Assembly (NCBI GenBank): GCA_964550535.1
Contig: CAZJZQ010000050.1
Span: 1 to 22,662 of the forward strand
DNA from: UBA7672 sp964550535
GTDB lineage: Bacteria; Pseudomonadota; Alphaproteobacteria; Caulobacterales; Hyphomonadaceae
DNA length: 22,662 nucleotides
Direction of reading: 5' to 3'
Positions 1 to 7,659 of this stretch are shown here, piece by piece (positions within the stretch are counted from its first letter, which is position 1; every line of letters begins with the position of its first letter). The translations under genes and the position numbers were made by a program. Under the pieces are notes generated by a model. That model was not told the DNA's origin. It ran no database searches and saw only the letters and a program-made list of their open reading frames with translations.

Positions 1-1
1 G

Positions 2-208
2 ATCACCGAGTCCTTGTCGCCCGCAATGAAGGCAGCGGGGATCGGCGGCGCGACGGCCGAGGCGCTGCGCACACGCATGTCGCGTGTGGCCGCCGACTTG
101 CGCAAGGTCGAACTCGTCCCCGGCGCAGGCCATTGGATACAGCAGGAGAAGCCGCGGGAAACGAACGCTTTCGTGCTGGATTTTCTGGCGGGGCTGAAAG
201 CAGAGTGA
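2..208 (+). CDS. alpha/beta hydrolase, C-terminal fragment
   Basis: The reading frame is open from the left edge of the window to the TGA at 206-208, so only the last 68 or so residues of the protein are present. The segment VELVPGAGHWIQQEKP followed by NAFVLDFLAGL is the usual end of the alpha/beta-hydrolase fold (epoxide hydrolase/haloalkane dehalogenase-like): the His of GAGHW would be the catalytic-triad histidine, and the following helix is the last one of the fold. The substrate cannot be told. The stop codon overlaps the GTG start of the next gene (GTGA), which suggests translational coupling. The upstream part, with the nucleophile elbow and the acid, lies outside the window. Confidence 0.75.
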   Translation: MTESLSPAMKAAGIGGATAEALRTRMSRVAADLRKVELVPGAGHWIQQEKPRETNAFVLDFLAGLKAE

Positions 209-720
209 CGCCGCGCATCACGCCCAGGAACAGGCCGCAGCCGCGCGGTTATTTCGGGATTGGCGTTGAAGGCCTGTCCAAACCCATGAATCTGGGCGCG
301 CTGTTGCGCACGGCGAATGCGTTCGGCGCGAGCTTCCTGTTCACCGTCGATGCGGCGCGGGCCGTGCGCGACATGGAGAACGCCGACACGTCGAAGGCGA
401 CCGGCCATCTGCCTTACTATGCGTGGGGCTCCATCGCGGACATGCAGCTGCCCAAGGGCTGCCAGCTCGTGGGCGTGGAGCTGACGGACGACGCGATCGA
501 CCTGCCGTCATTCCGCCATCCGCTGCACGCGGCCTATGTCATGGGGCGGGAGCGGGGCGATCTCTCGCCGGAGATGATCGCGAAGTGTACGCATGTGGTG
601 AAAATCCCCACGCGCTTCTGCATCAATGTGGCGCTGGCCGGGGCTCTGGTGATGTATGACCGGGTGATCGCCTATGGCGGCCACGCGCCGCGTCCCAACT
701 CGACGGTGGGTCAGGGTTGA
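205..720 (+). CDS. SpoU/TrmH-family RNA 2'-O-methyltransferase
   Basis: This is a 171-residue protein if it starts at the GTG at 205, which overlaps the upstream stop by 4 bases; the frame is open further upstream but only as antisense-like sequence inside the hydrolase gene. The three SPOUT-fold motifs are visible: motif 1 PMNLGALLRTANAFGA (about residues 27-42, with the conserved Asn and Arg35), motif 2 MGRERGD (about 113-119) and motif 3 IPTRFCINVALAGA (about 134-147). The family uses SAM to methylate a ribose 2'-OH in tRNA or rRNA, binding SAM in a deep C-terminal trefoil knot. The size fits small single-domain TrmH/TrmL-like enzymes without an extra RNA-binding domain. Motif 3 is slightly unusual: CINVA stands where SLNVS or SLNVA is common. 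The target RNA cannot be predicted. The gene ends 18 bases before the stop of a convergent gene. Confidence 0.85.
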   Translation: MTPRITPRNRPQPRGYFGIGVEGLSKPMNLGALLRTANAFGASFLFTVDAARAVRDMENADTSKATGHLPYYAWGSIADMQLPKGCQLVGVELTDDAIDLPSFRHPLHAAYVMGRERGDLSPEMIAKCTHVVKIPTRFCINVALAGALVMYDRVIAYGGHAPRPNSTVGQG

Positions 721-738
721 GGCGCTTGCCGGAAGGCG

Positions 739-1209
739 TCAGTCGGGCCGTTCGCTGCGTGGACGCAGGAGGAAGCCGAGGAAAGCCGCGCCCAGAGCGA
801 TGATGGTGCAGACGCCAAGCGAGATGACGGCGGGGCTGTCCTCCGGACCTGCGCCGGTCACCATCAGGAAGACCAGCATCCCGCCAAGTGCGAAGGCCAG
901 CAGTCCGCCGGTGATCTGGATCATCCACGCCGAGACGCGGCGCACCGGCGCCCATTCGCGCCAGCCGCCATAGACAAGGCGGCCGAGCAGCATGACGATC
1001 GCGCCGCCGACGGCGAAGGGCAGGGTGACCATGGCGACGGTGCCGAGCGCGTCGGCCGCATTGTCCCATTCGACGTAGTTAACGATGACAATCATCGCCA
1101 GCGCCGCCATCGCTGCAATGGCGGCTGCGCCCATGATCATCAGCAGGCTTCCGCCCGTCCGCCGCAAGCTCACGCCGCGTTTCCTTTCCGGCCCCGTAGA
1201 TCCCGACAA
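739..1209 (-). CDS. hypothetical four-helix inner-membrane protein
   Basis: I do not recognise a family. The 156-residue product has four strongly hydrophobic segments at about residues 21-43, 55-80, 94-118 and 127-148, a basic N-terminus (ERKRGVSLRRTGG), and a short basic tail (LRPRSERPD), so it is probably an inner-membrane protein with both ends in the cytoplasm. The chosen start is a TTG at 1209 preceded by a good AGGGAGG ribosome-binding site at 5-6 bases; a GTG at 1173 (residue 13) with GGAAAGGA upstream is a credible alternative. No catalytic motif is visible. It is convergent with the RNA methyltransferase and divergent from the sigma-54 regulator, so it appears to be a single-gene unit. 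Confidence 0.6.
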   Translation of the reverse strand: MSGSTGPERKRGVSLRRTGGSLLMIMGAAAIAAMAALAMIVIVNYVEWDNAADALGTVAMVTLPFAVGGAIVMLLGRLVYGGWREWAPVRRVSAWMIQITGGLLAFALGGMLVFLMVTGAGPEDSPAVISLGVCTIIALGAAFLGFLLRPRSERPD

Positions 1210-1382
1210 GCAGCCTCCCTGCCGCGCCTTCCCCGGACGAAAACTGCGCCAGAGCGGTGCAGATTCGCATGAAACGTGAAAATTGCAGCATCCCGATTAA
1301 GCGCAATTTCAGGGCTTCGTGCCACTTTGATCCGGACAAACAGGCGGCCGCAAAGAGCCGCTCTGAAATGGATGGTGTGGTG

Positions 1383-2896
1383 ATGGCGAAGACGATCCTG
1401 ATCGTTGATGACGACCCGACTCAGCGCCGCCTGATGCAGGCCGCTGCTGAAAAGCAGGGCTTCCGCGCCCGCGTCGTCGAGAACGGCGAACGCGCGCTGG
1501 AGGAAGCTTCCGACCCTCGCAAGGGCGTGGATGTCGTCCTTCTCGATCTGGTGATGCCGGGTCTTTCGGGCATGGAAACGCTCGAACGCCTGATGGAGCG
1601 CCGCCCGGACCTGCCGGTGATCGTGCTGACTGCCACGGGCGGGATCGACACGGTGGTGATGGCGATGCGCGCCGGAGCCATCGACTTCTTCGTGAAGCCG
1701 GCCAGCCCCGAGCGTATCGGCATTTCGATCCGCAATGCGCTGAAGCTGTCGGACCTGCGCGGCGAAGTGAAACGCCTGTCGAAAAAGTCCGAAGGCAAGA
1801 TGGGCTTCGAGGACATGATCGCGGGCGCCGCAACGATGCGCCAGGTCGTTCGCCTCGGCCAGCGCGCCGCCGCTTCGACCATCCCGATCCTGATCCTCGG
1901 TGAATCGGGCGTAGGCAAGGAAGTCATTGCGCGCTGCATCCAGGGCGCTTCGGACCGCGCGGGCAAGCCGTTCATCTCGGTGAACTGCGGCGCGATCCCG
2001 GAGAACCTCGTCGAGTCGATCCTGTTCGGCCACGAGAAAGGTTCATTCACGGGCGCGACCGACAAGAAGCTCGGCAAGTTCGTGGAAGCTGACCAAGGCA
2101 CGCTGTTCCTCGACGAAGTCGGCGAACTTCCGCTCGATATGCAGGTGAAGCTGCTGCGCGTCCTTCAGGAAGGCGAGGTCGATGCTGTCGGCTCGCGCCG
2201 CCCGACGAAAGTGGATGTCCGGATCATCTCCGCCACCAATCGGGATCTGGCGCAGCAGGTGAAGGAAGGCCGCTTCCGCGAAGACCTGTACTATCGTCTC
2301 AACGTGTTCCCCATCGAGGTGCCGAGCCTGCGCGAGCGCATGGACGACCTGCCTGCGATGGCCGAGCACTTCATCAACCGCTTCAACGCGGAAGAGGGCA
2401 AGACCGTGCCGGGCATGGCGCCCGAAACGCTGTCCATGTTGATGGGCTATGACTGGCCGGGCAATGTGCGCCAGCTGGAAAACGCCGTGTTCCGCGCCAT
2501 CGTGCTGTCGGATGGCGGCGTGCTGAAGCCGGAAGATTTTCCGCAGATTTCGGGAATGGTTGCTCCGGCCGCCGTCACCTCGTCGCTGGTCCGCGGCGTC
2601 GTTGGCCGCAGGCGCCGCAGCAGCAGGGGCCAGCGACNNNNNNNNNNCTGGCCCCTGCTGCTGCGGCGCCTGCGGCCAACGACGCCGCGGACCAGCCCGT
2701 GCTGATCACCGACCCCACCGGAGAGCTGCGCACGCTGGAAGCCATCGAGCGCGACCTGATCCAGTTCGCCATCGATCACTATTCGGGGCACATGTCGGAA
2801 GTGGCGCGCCGCCTCGGCATCGGCCGCTCAACGCTCTACCGTAAGGTCCGCGAGTACGACCTGAAGGTCCGCGAGGACATGGAAGAGGCGAGCTGA
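1383..2896 (+). CDS. sigma-54-dependent response regulator, NtrC family (split by assembly gap)
   Basis: This is a receiver-AAA+-HTH regulator that would activate sigma-54 promoters on phosphorylation by a partner kinase. The receiver (about 1-120) has acidic D9-D11, phosphoacceptor D55 in LLDLVMPG, T83 and K105. The AAA+ domain has Walker A GESGVGKE (173-180), the sigma-54 contact loop GSFTGA (220-225) and Walker B GTLFLDEVGEL. The C-terminal Fis-type HTH is SEVARRLGIGRSTLYRKV. ATG 1383 is chosen because the receiver begins there; ATG 1368 is an in-frame alternative. The frame changes from one side of the N-gap to the other. Removing 2590-2651 (62 bases) joins ...TSSL to APAAAAPAANDAADQP in frame and gives 483 residues, normal for the family, so the break is almost certainly artefactual. 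No kinase gene is adjacent. The N-terminus reminds me of Caulobacter TacA-type regulators, but that is a guess. Confidence 0.9.
2585..2696. repeat. 49-bp perfect inverted repeat flanking a 10-N gap (probable fold-back artefact)
   Basis: Bases 2585-2633 are the exact reverse complement of 2648-2696, separated by CGAC and ten Ns (2638-2647). The right arm reads in frame as an Ala/Pro linker typical of this position in NtrC-type regulators; the left arm reads as an implausible Arg-rich run. The left block 2582-2637 also begins with GTCGCTGG and ends with CCAGCGAC. This fits a strand switch at the short inverted repeat GCTGG/CCAGC, so I read the left arm as an artefact at a contig end and not as a genomic palindrome. 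Confidence 0.85.
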
Positions 2897-2920
2897 TCGC
2901 ACCCCGGCTGAGCGAACAGA

Positions 2921-2959
2921 AACGCAGCGGCGCATCTCACGCCGTTGCGTTTTCTTTTT
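2921..2959 (+). terminator. rho-independent terminator of the sigma-54 regulator gene
   Basis: Twelve-base arms AACGCAGCGGCG (2921-2932) and CGCCGTTGCGTT (2940-2951) pair with one G-T wobble around the 7-base loop CATCTCA, and are followed by the T-rich run TTCTTTTT. It begins 25 bases after the regulator's stop codon. The downstream galU gene faces it from the other strand. Confidence 0.85.
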
Positions 2960-3001
2960 GGCCGAAGGGGACCGTGCGAGCGGAAGGGGTAGCGTAAACG
3001 G

Positions 3002-3898
3002 CTACGCCTTCTTCAGCACCGCTTCCAGAACCGCTTTCGCTTTGGCGCCGAGTTCCGGGTGGTTCAGGGCCATGGCGGCGAAGGCTTCGAGGTAGAGGAG
3101 TTTGTCGCCGCAGTCATAATCCTGTCCTGCATATTTGAAGGCGTGGAAGGACTGCGTGTTCATCAGGCGCAGCATGGCGTCGGTGAGCTGGATTTCGCCG
3201 CCGGCGCCGGGCGTCTGCGTTACCAGCAGATTGAAGATTTCCGGCTGGAGGATGTAGCGGCCGGTGATCTTGAGGCGCGAGGGGGCCTGTCCCACGGGCG
3301 GCTTTTCCACCATGCCCTTCATTTTAACGAGGGGGCCGGCGTCGCCAGCGGTGACCGGATCGATCACGCCATACTGGTTCACGCGGTTCTCTGGCACTTC
3401 GTCCACGGCGACGATATTGCCGCCAGTGTCGTTGTAGGCCGCAACCATCTGTTGCAGGCACGAACCGCCCTGGCCCCTCACGATCACGTCGGGCAGGAGG
3501 ACGGCGAAGGGTTCATCGCCGATGATGTCTTTCGCGCACAGCACGGCGTGGCCAAGGCCGAGGGCCGCCTGCTGGCGGGTGAAGCTGGAGGCGCCGGCGG
3601 GAAGCTGGGCGGAGCGCACTTCGGCGAGGATGGCGTCCTTCTTCTTGGCTTCCAGCGTGGTTTCGAGCTCAAAGGCCTTGTCGAAATAATCCTCGATCAC
3701 CGCCTTGTTGCGGCCGGTGACGAACACGAAGTGTTCGATGCCCGCCGCCTTGGCCTCGTCCACCACATACTGGATGGCCGGGCGGTCGAAGACGGTCAGC
3801 ATTTCCTTGGGAACCGCCTTGGTCGCCGGCAGCACCCGCGTCCCGAATCCGGCCACGGGCAGAACGGCCTTGCGGACGGGTCTTTTGGCAGGTTGCAT
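3002..3898 (-). CDS. galU: UTP--glucose-1-phosphate uridylyltransferase
   Basis: GalU makes UDP-glucose from UTP and glucose-1-phosphate in the cytoplasm, feeding surface polysaccharide and envelope glycan synthesis. Evidence is the N-terminal nucleotidyltransferase signature AVLPVAGFGTRVLPATKAVP followed by KEML, then DRPAIQYVVDEA, LGLGHAVLCA, the LLPDV segment, and the substrate loop VEKPP. With the ATG at 3898 the product is 298 residues, the usual bacterial GalU length; the frame is open for 17 more codons upstream but those residues do not resemble the family. A GGGAG sequence lies about 10 bases before this ATG. The gene lies 82 bases downstream of glmS on the same strand and may be co-transcribed with it. 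It is not GlmU: the left-handed beta-helix acetyltransferase domain is absent. Confidence 0.95.
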   Translation of the reverse strand: MQPAKRPVRKAVLPVAGFGTRVLPATKAVPKEMLTVFDRPAIQYVVDEAKAAGIEHFVFVTGRNKAVIEDYFDKAFELETTLEAKKKDAILAEVRSAQLPAGASSFTRQQAALGLGHAVLCAKDIIGDEPFAVLLPDVIVRGQGGSCLQQMVAAYNDTGGNIVAVDEVPENRVNQYGVIDPVTAGDAGPLVKMKGMVEKPPVGQAPSRLKITGRYILQPEIFNLLVTQTPGAGGEIQLTDAMLRLMNTQSFHAFKYAGQDYDCGDKLLYLEAFAAMALNHPELGAKAKAVLEAVLKKA

Positions 3899-3917
3899 CA
3901 AAAAGGCTCCCAACGGG

Positions 3918-3929
3918 ACAGTTAACTGT
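3918..3929. promoter_or_regulatory. 12-bp perfect palindrome upstream of galU
   Basis: ACAGTTAACTGT is a perfect palindrome in the glmS-galU spacer, 19 bases before the galU ATG on the minus strand. Its position would suit an operator or a processing site in the galU leader. No regulator can be assigned, and a chance 12-base palindrome is possible. Confidence 0.3.
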
Positions 3930-3980
3930 GTCTGCGCGAACTGCTGCAACTCGTCTGCCAGCCTTGGCGGGGCGGGCGGT

Positions 3981-5816
3981 CTATTCGACCGTCACCGATT
4001 TCGCGAGGTTGCGAGGCTGGTCGACATCGGTGCCTTTCTCGACGGCGACATGGTAGGCGAGAAGCTGTAGCGGGATGACAGCCACGATGGGCTGGATCAC
4101 GCGCTCGCAGACGGGAATTTCCAGCTTCGCCCACGGCGCATCGCCCGCCGCCTTCAGGCCCACTGCATCCGACACCAGCAGCACGCGGCCCCGGCGGGCG
4201 GCGACTTCCTGCAAGTTGGAGAGCGACTTTTCAAACAGGTGGTCGTGCGGGGCGGCCATCACCACGGGCGTCGCCTCGTCGATCAGTGCGATGGGGCCGT
4301 GCTTCAACTCGCCGGCGGCATAGCCCTCAGCGTGGATATAGGAGATTTCCTTCAACTTTAGCGCGCCTTCAAGGGCGATCGGGTAAAGCTGGCCACGGCC
4401 GAGATAGAGCACATCGCGCGCCTTGGCGAACTCCACCGCGAAAGCCCGAACGCGATCCTCGTCCTTGAGGGTTTCCGAGATGAGGCGCGGCAGTTCCAGC
4501 ATCGCCTTGATGTGGTGCTCCTCGTCCGCGCGCGAGAGTTTGCCCGTGGCGCGTCCCGCCGCGATGGCGGTGGCGAGCAGGGCGCAAAGCTGCGCTGTGA
4601 ACGCCTTGGTGGAGGCGACCCCGATCTCCACGCCCGCCAGCGTCGGCAGCACCGCATCCGCCTCGCGAGCGATGGTGGAGGTCGGCACGTTGACGACGGC
4701 GGCGGTCATCACGCCTTGCGCCTTGCAGTATTCAAGCGCAGCCCGCGTATCGGCTGTCTCGCCGGATTGGGTTACCATGATCGCCAGCGTGTCCGGCGAC
4801 AGGACCGGATCGCGATAGCGGAACTCCGACGCCACATCGACGTCAGTGACGATGCCGGCAAGCTGCTCGAACCAGTATTTGCCGACGAAGCCAGCGTAAT
4901 AGGCCGTGCCGCAGGCGACGATCTGGATTCGCTTCACGCGCGCGAAGTCGATCTCCTTCTTGCCGGGGCGTGTGGGCAGGGACGCTTTCAACTCGAATGC
5001 GTTGACATAGGCGGCGACGGTGCGGCTGACGAAGTCGGGCTGCTCGTAGATCTCTTTCTGCATGTAGTGGCGGTAATTGCCCTTTTCCGCCGCTGCGCCT
5101 GCGTCCTGCACGATGGTTTCGCGCCGGTCGGCCTTCTCGCCTTTCGCGTCGAACACTTCGAACGATTTGCGGGTGAGGGCGCACCAGTCGCCTTCTTCGA
5201 GATAGATGACGCGCGAGGTGAAGGGCGCAACGGCGAGCGCGTCCGAGCCGAGATACATCTCGCCATCGCCCACGCCGATCACCAGCGGCGAACCTTTGCG
5301 GCCGCCGAGGATCAGATCCTCCTCGCCCTCGATGATCGCCGCGATGGCGAAGGCGCCGCGCAGCTGCGACAGGGCGCGGGCAAAGGCGGGTTTGGGGGCA
5401 AGGCCATCGGACAGGCCTTCGTCGATCAGGTGGGCGATGGTTTCGGAGTCTGTCTCGGTTTCGAATTTGCGGCCACGGCCTTCCATCTCTTCGCGCAGGT
5501 CGCGGAAGTTCTCGATGATGCCGTTATGGACGATGGCGACCCGGCCGGAGGCGTGCGGGTGGGCGTTCACCTCGTTGGGCTGGCCGTGCGTGGCCCAGCG
5601 GGTGTGGCCGATGCCGGCGAGCCCGCCCAGTTTCGCATCGCGCACCTTGTCGTCGAGATTGCGCAGTTTCCCGGGCGCGCGCAGGCGCCGCATCCGGCCG
5701 TCCAGCAACACGGCGACGCCGGCGGAATCATACCCCCGGTATTCCAGCCGCTTCAGGGCCTCCACCAGCCGCGTCGCGACGGGTTCATTGCCCAGGATGC
5801 CGATGATTCCACACAT
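3981..5816 (-). CDS. glmS: glutamine--fructose-6-phosphate aminotransferase (isomerizing)
   Basis: GlmS makes glucosamine-6-phosphate from fructose-6-phosphate and glutamine, the first committed step to UDP-GlcNAc for peptidoglycan and lipid A. The 611-residue length is standard. The N-terminal class-II glutamine amidotransferase domain starts MCGIIGILG, with Cys2 as the nucleophile after Met removal; RLEYRGYDSAG and the HTRWATHG block follow. The first SIS domain carries TQSGETADT (starting at residue 349). The second has GRGQLYPIALEGALKLKE and AEGYAAGELKHGPIALI. The C-terminus PRNLAKSVTVE holds the fructose-6-phosphate-binding Lys (K606). The adjacent divergent glmM catalyses the next step and galU lies downstream. 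No glmS ribozyme is expected in this lineage, and I saw no sign of one in the leader. Confidence 0.97.
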   Translation of the reverse strand: MCGIIGILGNEPVATRLVEALKRLEYRGYDSAGVAVLLDGRMRRLRAPGKLRNLDDKVRDAKLGGLAGIGHTRWATHGQPNEVNAHPHASGRVAIVHNGIIENFRDLREEMEGRGRKFETETDSETIAHLIDEGLSDGLAPKPAFARALSQLRGAFAIAAIIEGEEDLILGGRKGSPLVIGVGDGEMYLGSDALAVAPFTSRVIYLEEGDWCALTRKSFEVFDAKGEKADRRETIVQDAGAAAEKGNYRHYMQKEIYEQPDFVSRTVAAYVNAFELKASLPTRPGKKEIDFARVKRIQIVACGTAYYAGFVGKYWFEQLAGIVTDVDVASEFRYRDPVLSPDTLAIMVTQSGETADTRAALEYCKAQGVMTAAVVNVPTSTIAREADAVLPTLAGVEIGVASTKAFTAQLCALLATAIAAGRATGKLSRADEEHHIKAMLELPRLISETLKDEDRVRAFAVEFAKARDVLYLGRGQLYPIALEGALKLKEISYIHAEGYAAGELKHGPIALIDEATPVVMAAPHDHLFEKSLSNLQEVAARRGRVLLVSDAVGLKAAGDAPWAKLEIPVCERVIQPIVAVIPLQLLAYHVAVEKGTDVDQPRNLAKSVTVE

Positions 5817-6042
5817 GAAACGTCATTCTCCGGGCCGTCCGGGCCCATAAGCACACTTCGAGCCCCGCAAGGCGTATCTATGGCGTGTCTGTTAGCCAGA
5901 TATTGCACATTCTCGGCTAGGTCCGTCATGAATTTCACGAATCCGGGCCGGTGGCGGCGATTCGGCTTGCGCCGGCGCGTCCAACCGGCTTTCCGGCTTT
6001 GGAAAGAGCATCGCCCGGCGACGGGCGGAGAAACGGGCATCC
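5817..6042. other. divergent glmS/glmM intergenic region
   Basis: The 226 bases must hold the promoters of both glmS (minus) and glmM (plus). Around 5893-5919 there is an imperfect inverted repeat, TAGCCAGA and TCTCGGCTA, flanking TATTGCACAT, which could be a regulator site. No convincing -35/-10 pair stood out by eye. Long open frames crossing it on either strand are shadows of the flanking genes. Confidence 0.4.
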
Positions 6043-7389
6043 ATGACGGCGCGCAAGATTTTCGGAACGGACGGCATTCGTGGCACGGCCAACCAGGGCA
6101 GCGTCACGCCGGAAATGGCGATGCGCCTGGGCATGGCCGCCGCCACCTATTTCCGCCGCGCCCAGCCGCGCCGCCACCTGGTGGTGATCGGCAAGGACAC
6201 GCGCCTGTCGGGCTATATGCTGGAGCCCGCGCTGACCGCCGGGTTCACCGCGATGGGCATGGACGTCGACCTGTTCGGCCCGCTGCCGACGCCGGGCGTC
6301 GCCATGCTGACCCGCAGCCTGCGCGCCGATCTGGGCGTGATGATCTCCGCCAGCCACAACCACTATGCCGACAACGGCATCAAGCTGTTCGGGCCTGACG
6401 GCTACAAGCTGTCCGACGAAGCCGAGCTGGCGATCGAGGAGTTGATGGCGCGGCCGCTGGACAGCGAGCTGGCGGCGTCCCCCGATCTGGGCCGCGCCAA
6501 ACGGGTGGACGATTCGCAATCGCGCTATGTGGAGATCGTGAAGGCGACCTTCCCGCGTAAGCTGCGGCTCTCGGGTCTGCGCATCATGATCGATTGCGCC
6601 AACGGCGCCGCGTACAAGGTCGCCCCCAAGGCGCTTTATGAACTTGGCGCGGAAGTTTTCCCCATCGGCGTCGAGCCCAACGGTTTCAACATCAACCGCG
6701 AAGTCGGCTCCACCGACACGCGCGCCATGGTCGAAGCGGTGCACCGCTATCGCGCCGATATCGGCATCGCGCTGGACGGCGACGCGGACCGCGTGGCGCT
6801 GTGCGACGAGAACGGCAAGATCATCGACGGCGATCAGTTGCTGGGCATGATTGCGCAGAGCTGGAAGGCGCAGGGCAAGCTGACGAAGAACTCCGTCGTC
6901 GCCACCGTCATGTCCAACCTCGGGCTGGAGACCCACCTGAAGGGGCTGGGCGTGAAGCTGGAGCGCACGCAGGTGGGCGACCGTTATGTGGTGGCCCGTA
7001 TGATGGAGAAGGGCGTGAATGTTGGCGGCGAACAGTCCGGCCACATCGTGCTGTCGGATTTCTCCACCACGGGCGACGGCTTGATCGCGGCGCTACAGGT
7101 TCTGGCGGTGATGGTGGAGACAGGGCGCAAGTTGTCCGAGATCGCGCATGTGTTCGACCCTGCGCCGCAGAGGCTGGTGAACCGCAAATACAAGGGTTCG
7201 GACCCGATGGGCCGCAAGGCCGTGCAGGATGCAATCGCGGCGGCCGAAAAGGCGCTGGGCTCGCGCGGCCGCCTCGTCGTCCGCAAATCAGGCACCGAAC
7301 CCCTGATCCGCGTGATGGCGCAGGCGGAAACCGAAGACCTGGTCAACGAAGCCGTGGACGGTGTGCTGGCTGCGCTGGACAGGGAATAG
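6043..7389 (+). CDS. glmM: phosphoglucosamine mutase
   Basis: GlmM converts glucosamine-6-phosphate to glucosamine-1-phosphate, the step after GlmS toward UDP-GlcNAc. The protein starts MTARKIFGTDGIRGTAN, the family's N-terminal signature, and is 448 residues, the usual length. The phospho-serine loop is MISASHNHYADNGIKLFG with the active serine at residue 104, the metal-binding loop is DGDADR at 245-250, the sugar-specificity segment is GGEQSGHIV, and the C-terminal phosphate-binding loop is RKSGTEPLIRVM. These separate it from phosphoglucomutase/phosphomannomutase relatives. It is divergent from glmS. No GC-rich hairpin with a T-run follows the gene. Confidence 0.97.
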   Translation: MTARKIFGTDGIRGTANQGSVTPEMAMRLGMAAATYFRRAQPRRHLVVIGKDTRLSGYMLEPALTAGFTAMGMDVDLFGPLPTPGVAMLTRSLRADLGVMISASHNHYADNGIKLFGPDGYKLSDEAELAIEELMARPLDSELAASPDLGRAKRVDDSQSRYVEIVKATFPRKLRLSGLRIMIDCANGAAYKVAPKALYELGAEVFPIGVEPNGFNINREVGSTDTRAMVEAVHRYRADIGIALDGDADRVALCDENGKIIDGDQLLGMIAQSWKAQGKLTKNSVVATVMSNLGLETHLKGLGVKLERTQVGDRYVVARMMEKGVNVGGEQSGHIVLSDFSTTGDGLIAALQVLAVMVETGRKLSEIAHVFDPAPQRLVNRKYKGSDPMGRKAVQDAIAAAEKALGSRGRLVVRKSGTEPLIRVMAQAETEDLVNEAVDGVLAALDRE

Positions 7390-7659
7390 GGGCGGTCGCG
7401 CGGCTCCGGCTTGTTGTCTCAATATCACGCAGACCCGGCGCAAACGCCGGCTGGTGCGATCATTTTCTTACTGAAATGTCACTCCCGGCGCTTCTGCAAA
7501 GGGCAGTTGCAGCGGTTGATCCACCTGATGCAACATTTCTAGTGGAGCCTTGAGGGGGGCCGGGATATAGCAGCCCCACGGGGACAGACGTGCCTGGACC
7601 TGCGGCCAGCGTCGTGATTCGGCGCGGAACCGCGGACGGGGCGCGTATAGTGTTGTGGA
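7390..7659 (+). other. leader region of the polysaccharide-export genes
   Basis: The 270 bases between glmM and the exporter ATPase hold no convincing gene. The visible structure is two overlapping, mutually exclusive inverted repeats: CTGCAA (7494-7499) with TTGCAG (7507-7512), and GTTGCA (7506-7511) with TGCAAC (7539-7544). They could be operator half-sites or competing RNA hairpins. A G-rich run and GGGATATAG follow near 7553-7568, but I could not pair this with a good -35 element. Confidence 0.35.

Noticed and set aside
2585..2696. Possible transcription terminator or cruciform made by the long inverted repeat
   Set aside because: It lies inside a coding linker, has no T-run, and the left arm destroys the frame; a fold-back assembly artefact explains it better.
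3002..3898. glmU instead of galU, given the neighbouring glmS and glmM
   Set aside because: The product is about 298 residues with GalU motifs throughout and no acetyltransferase beta-helix domain.
4512..6398. 628-codon plus-strand open frame across glmS, the divergent region and glmM
   Set aside because: It is antisense to glmS and out of frame with glmM; the translation has no recognisable domain.
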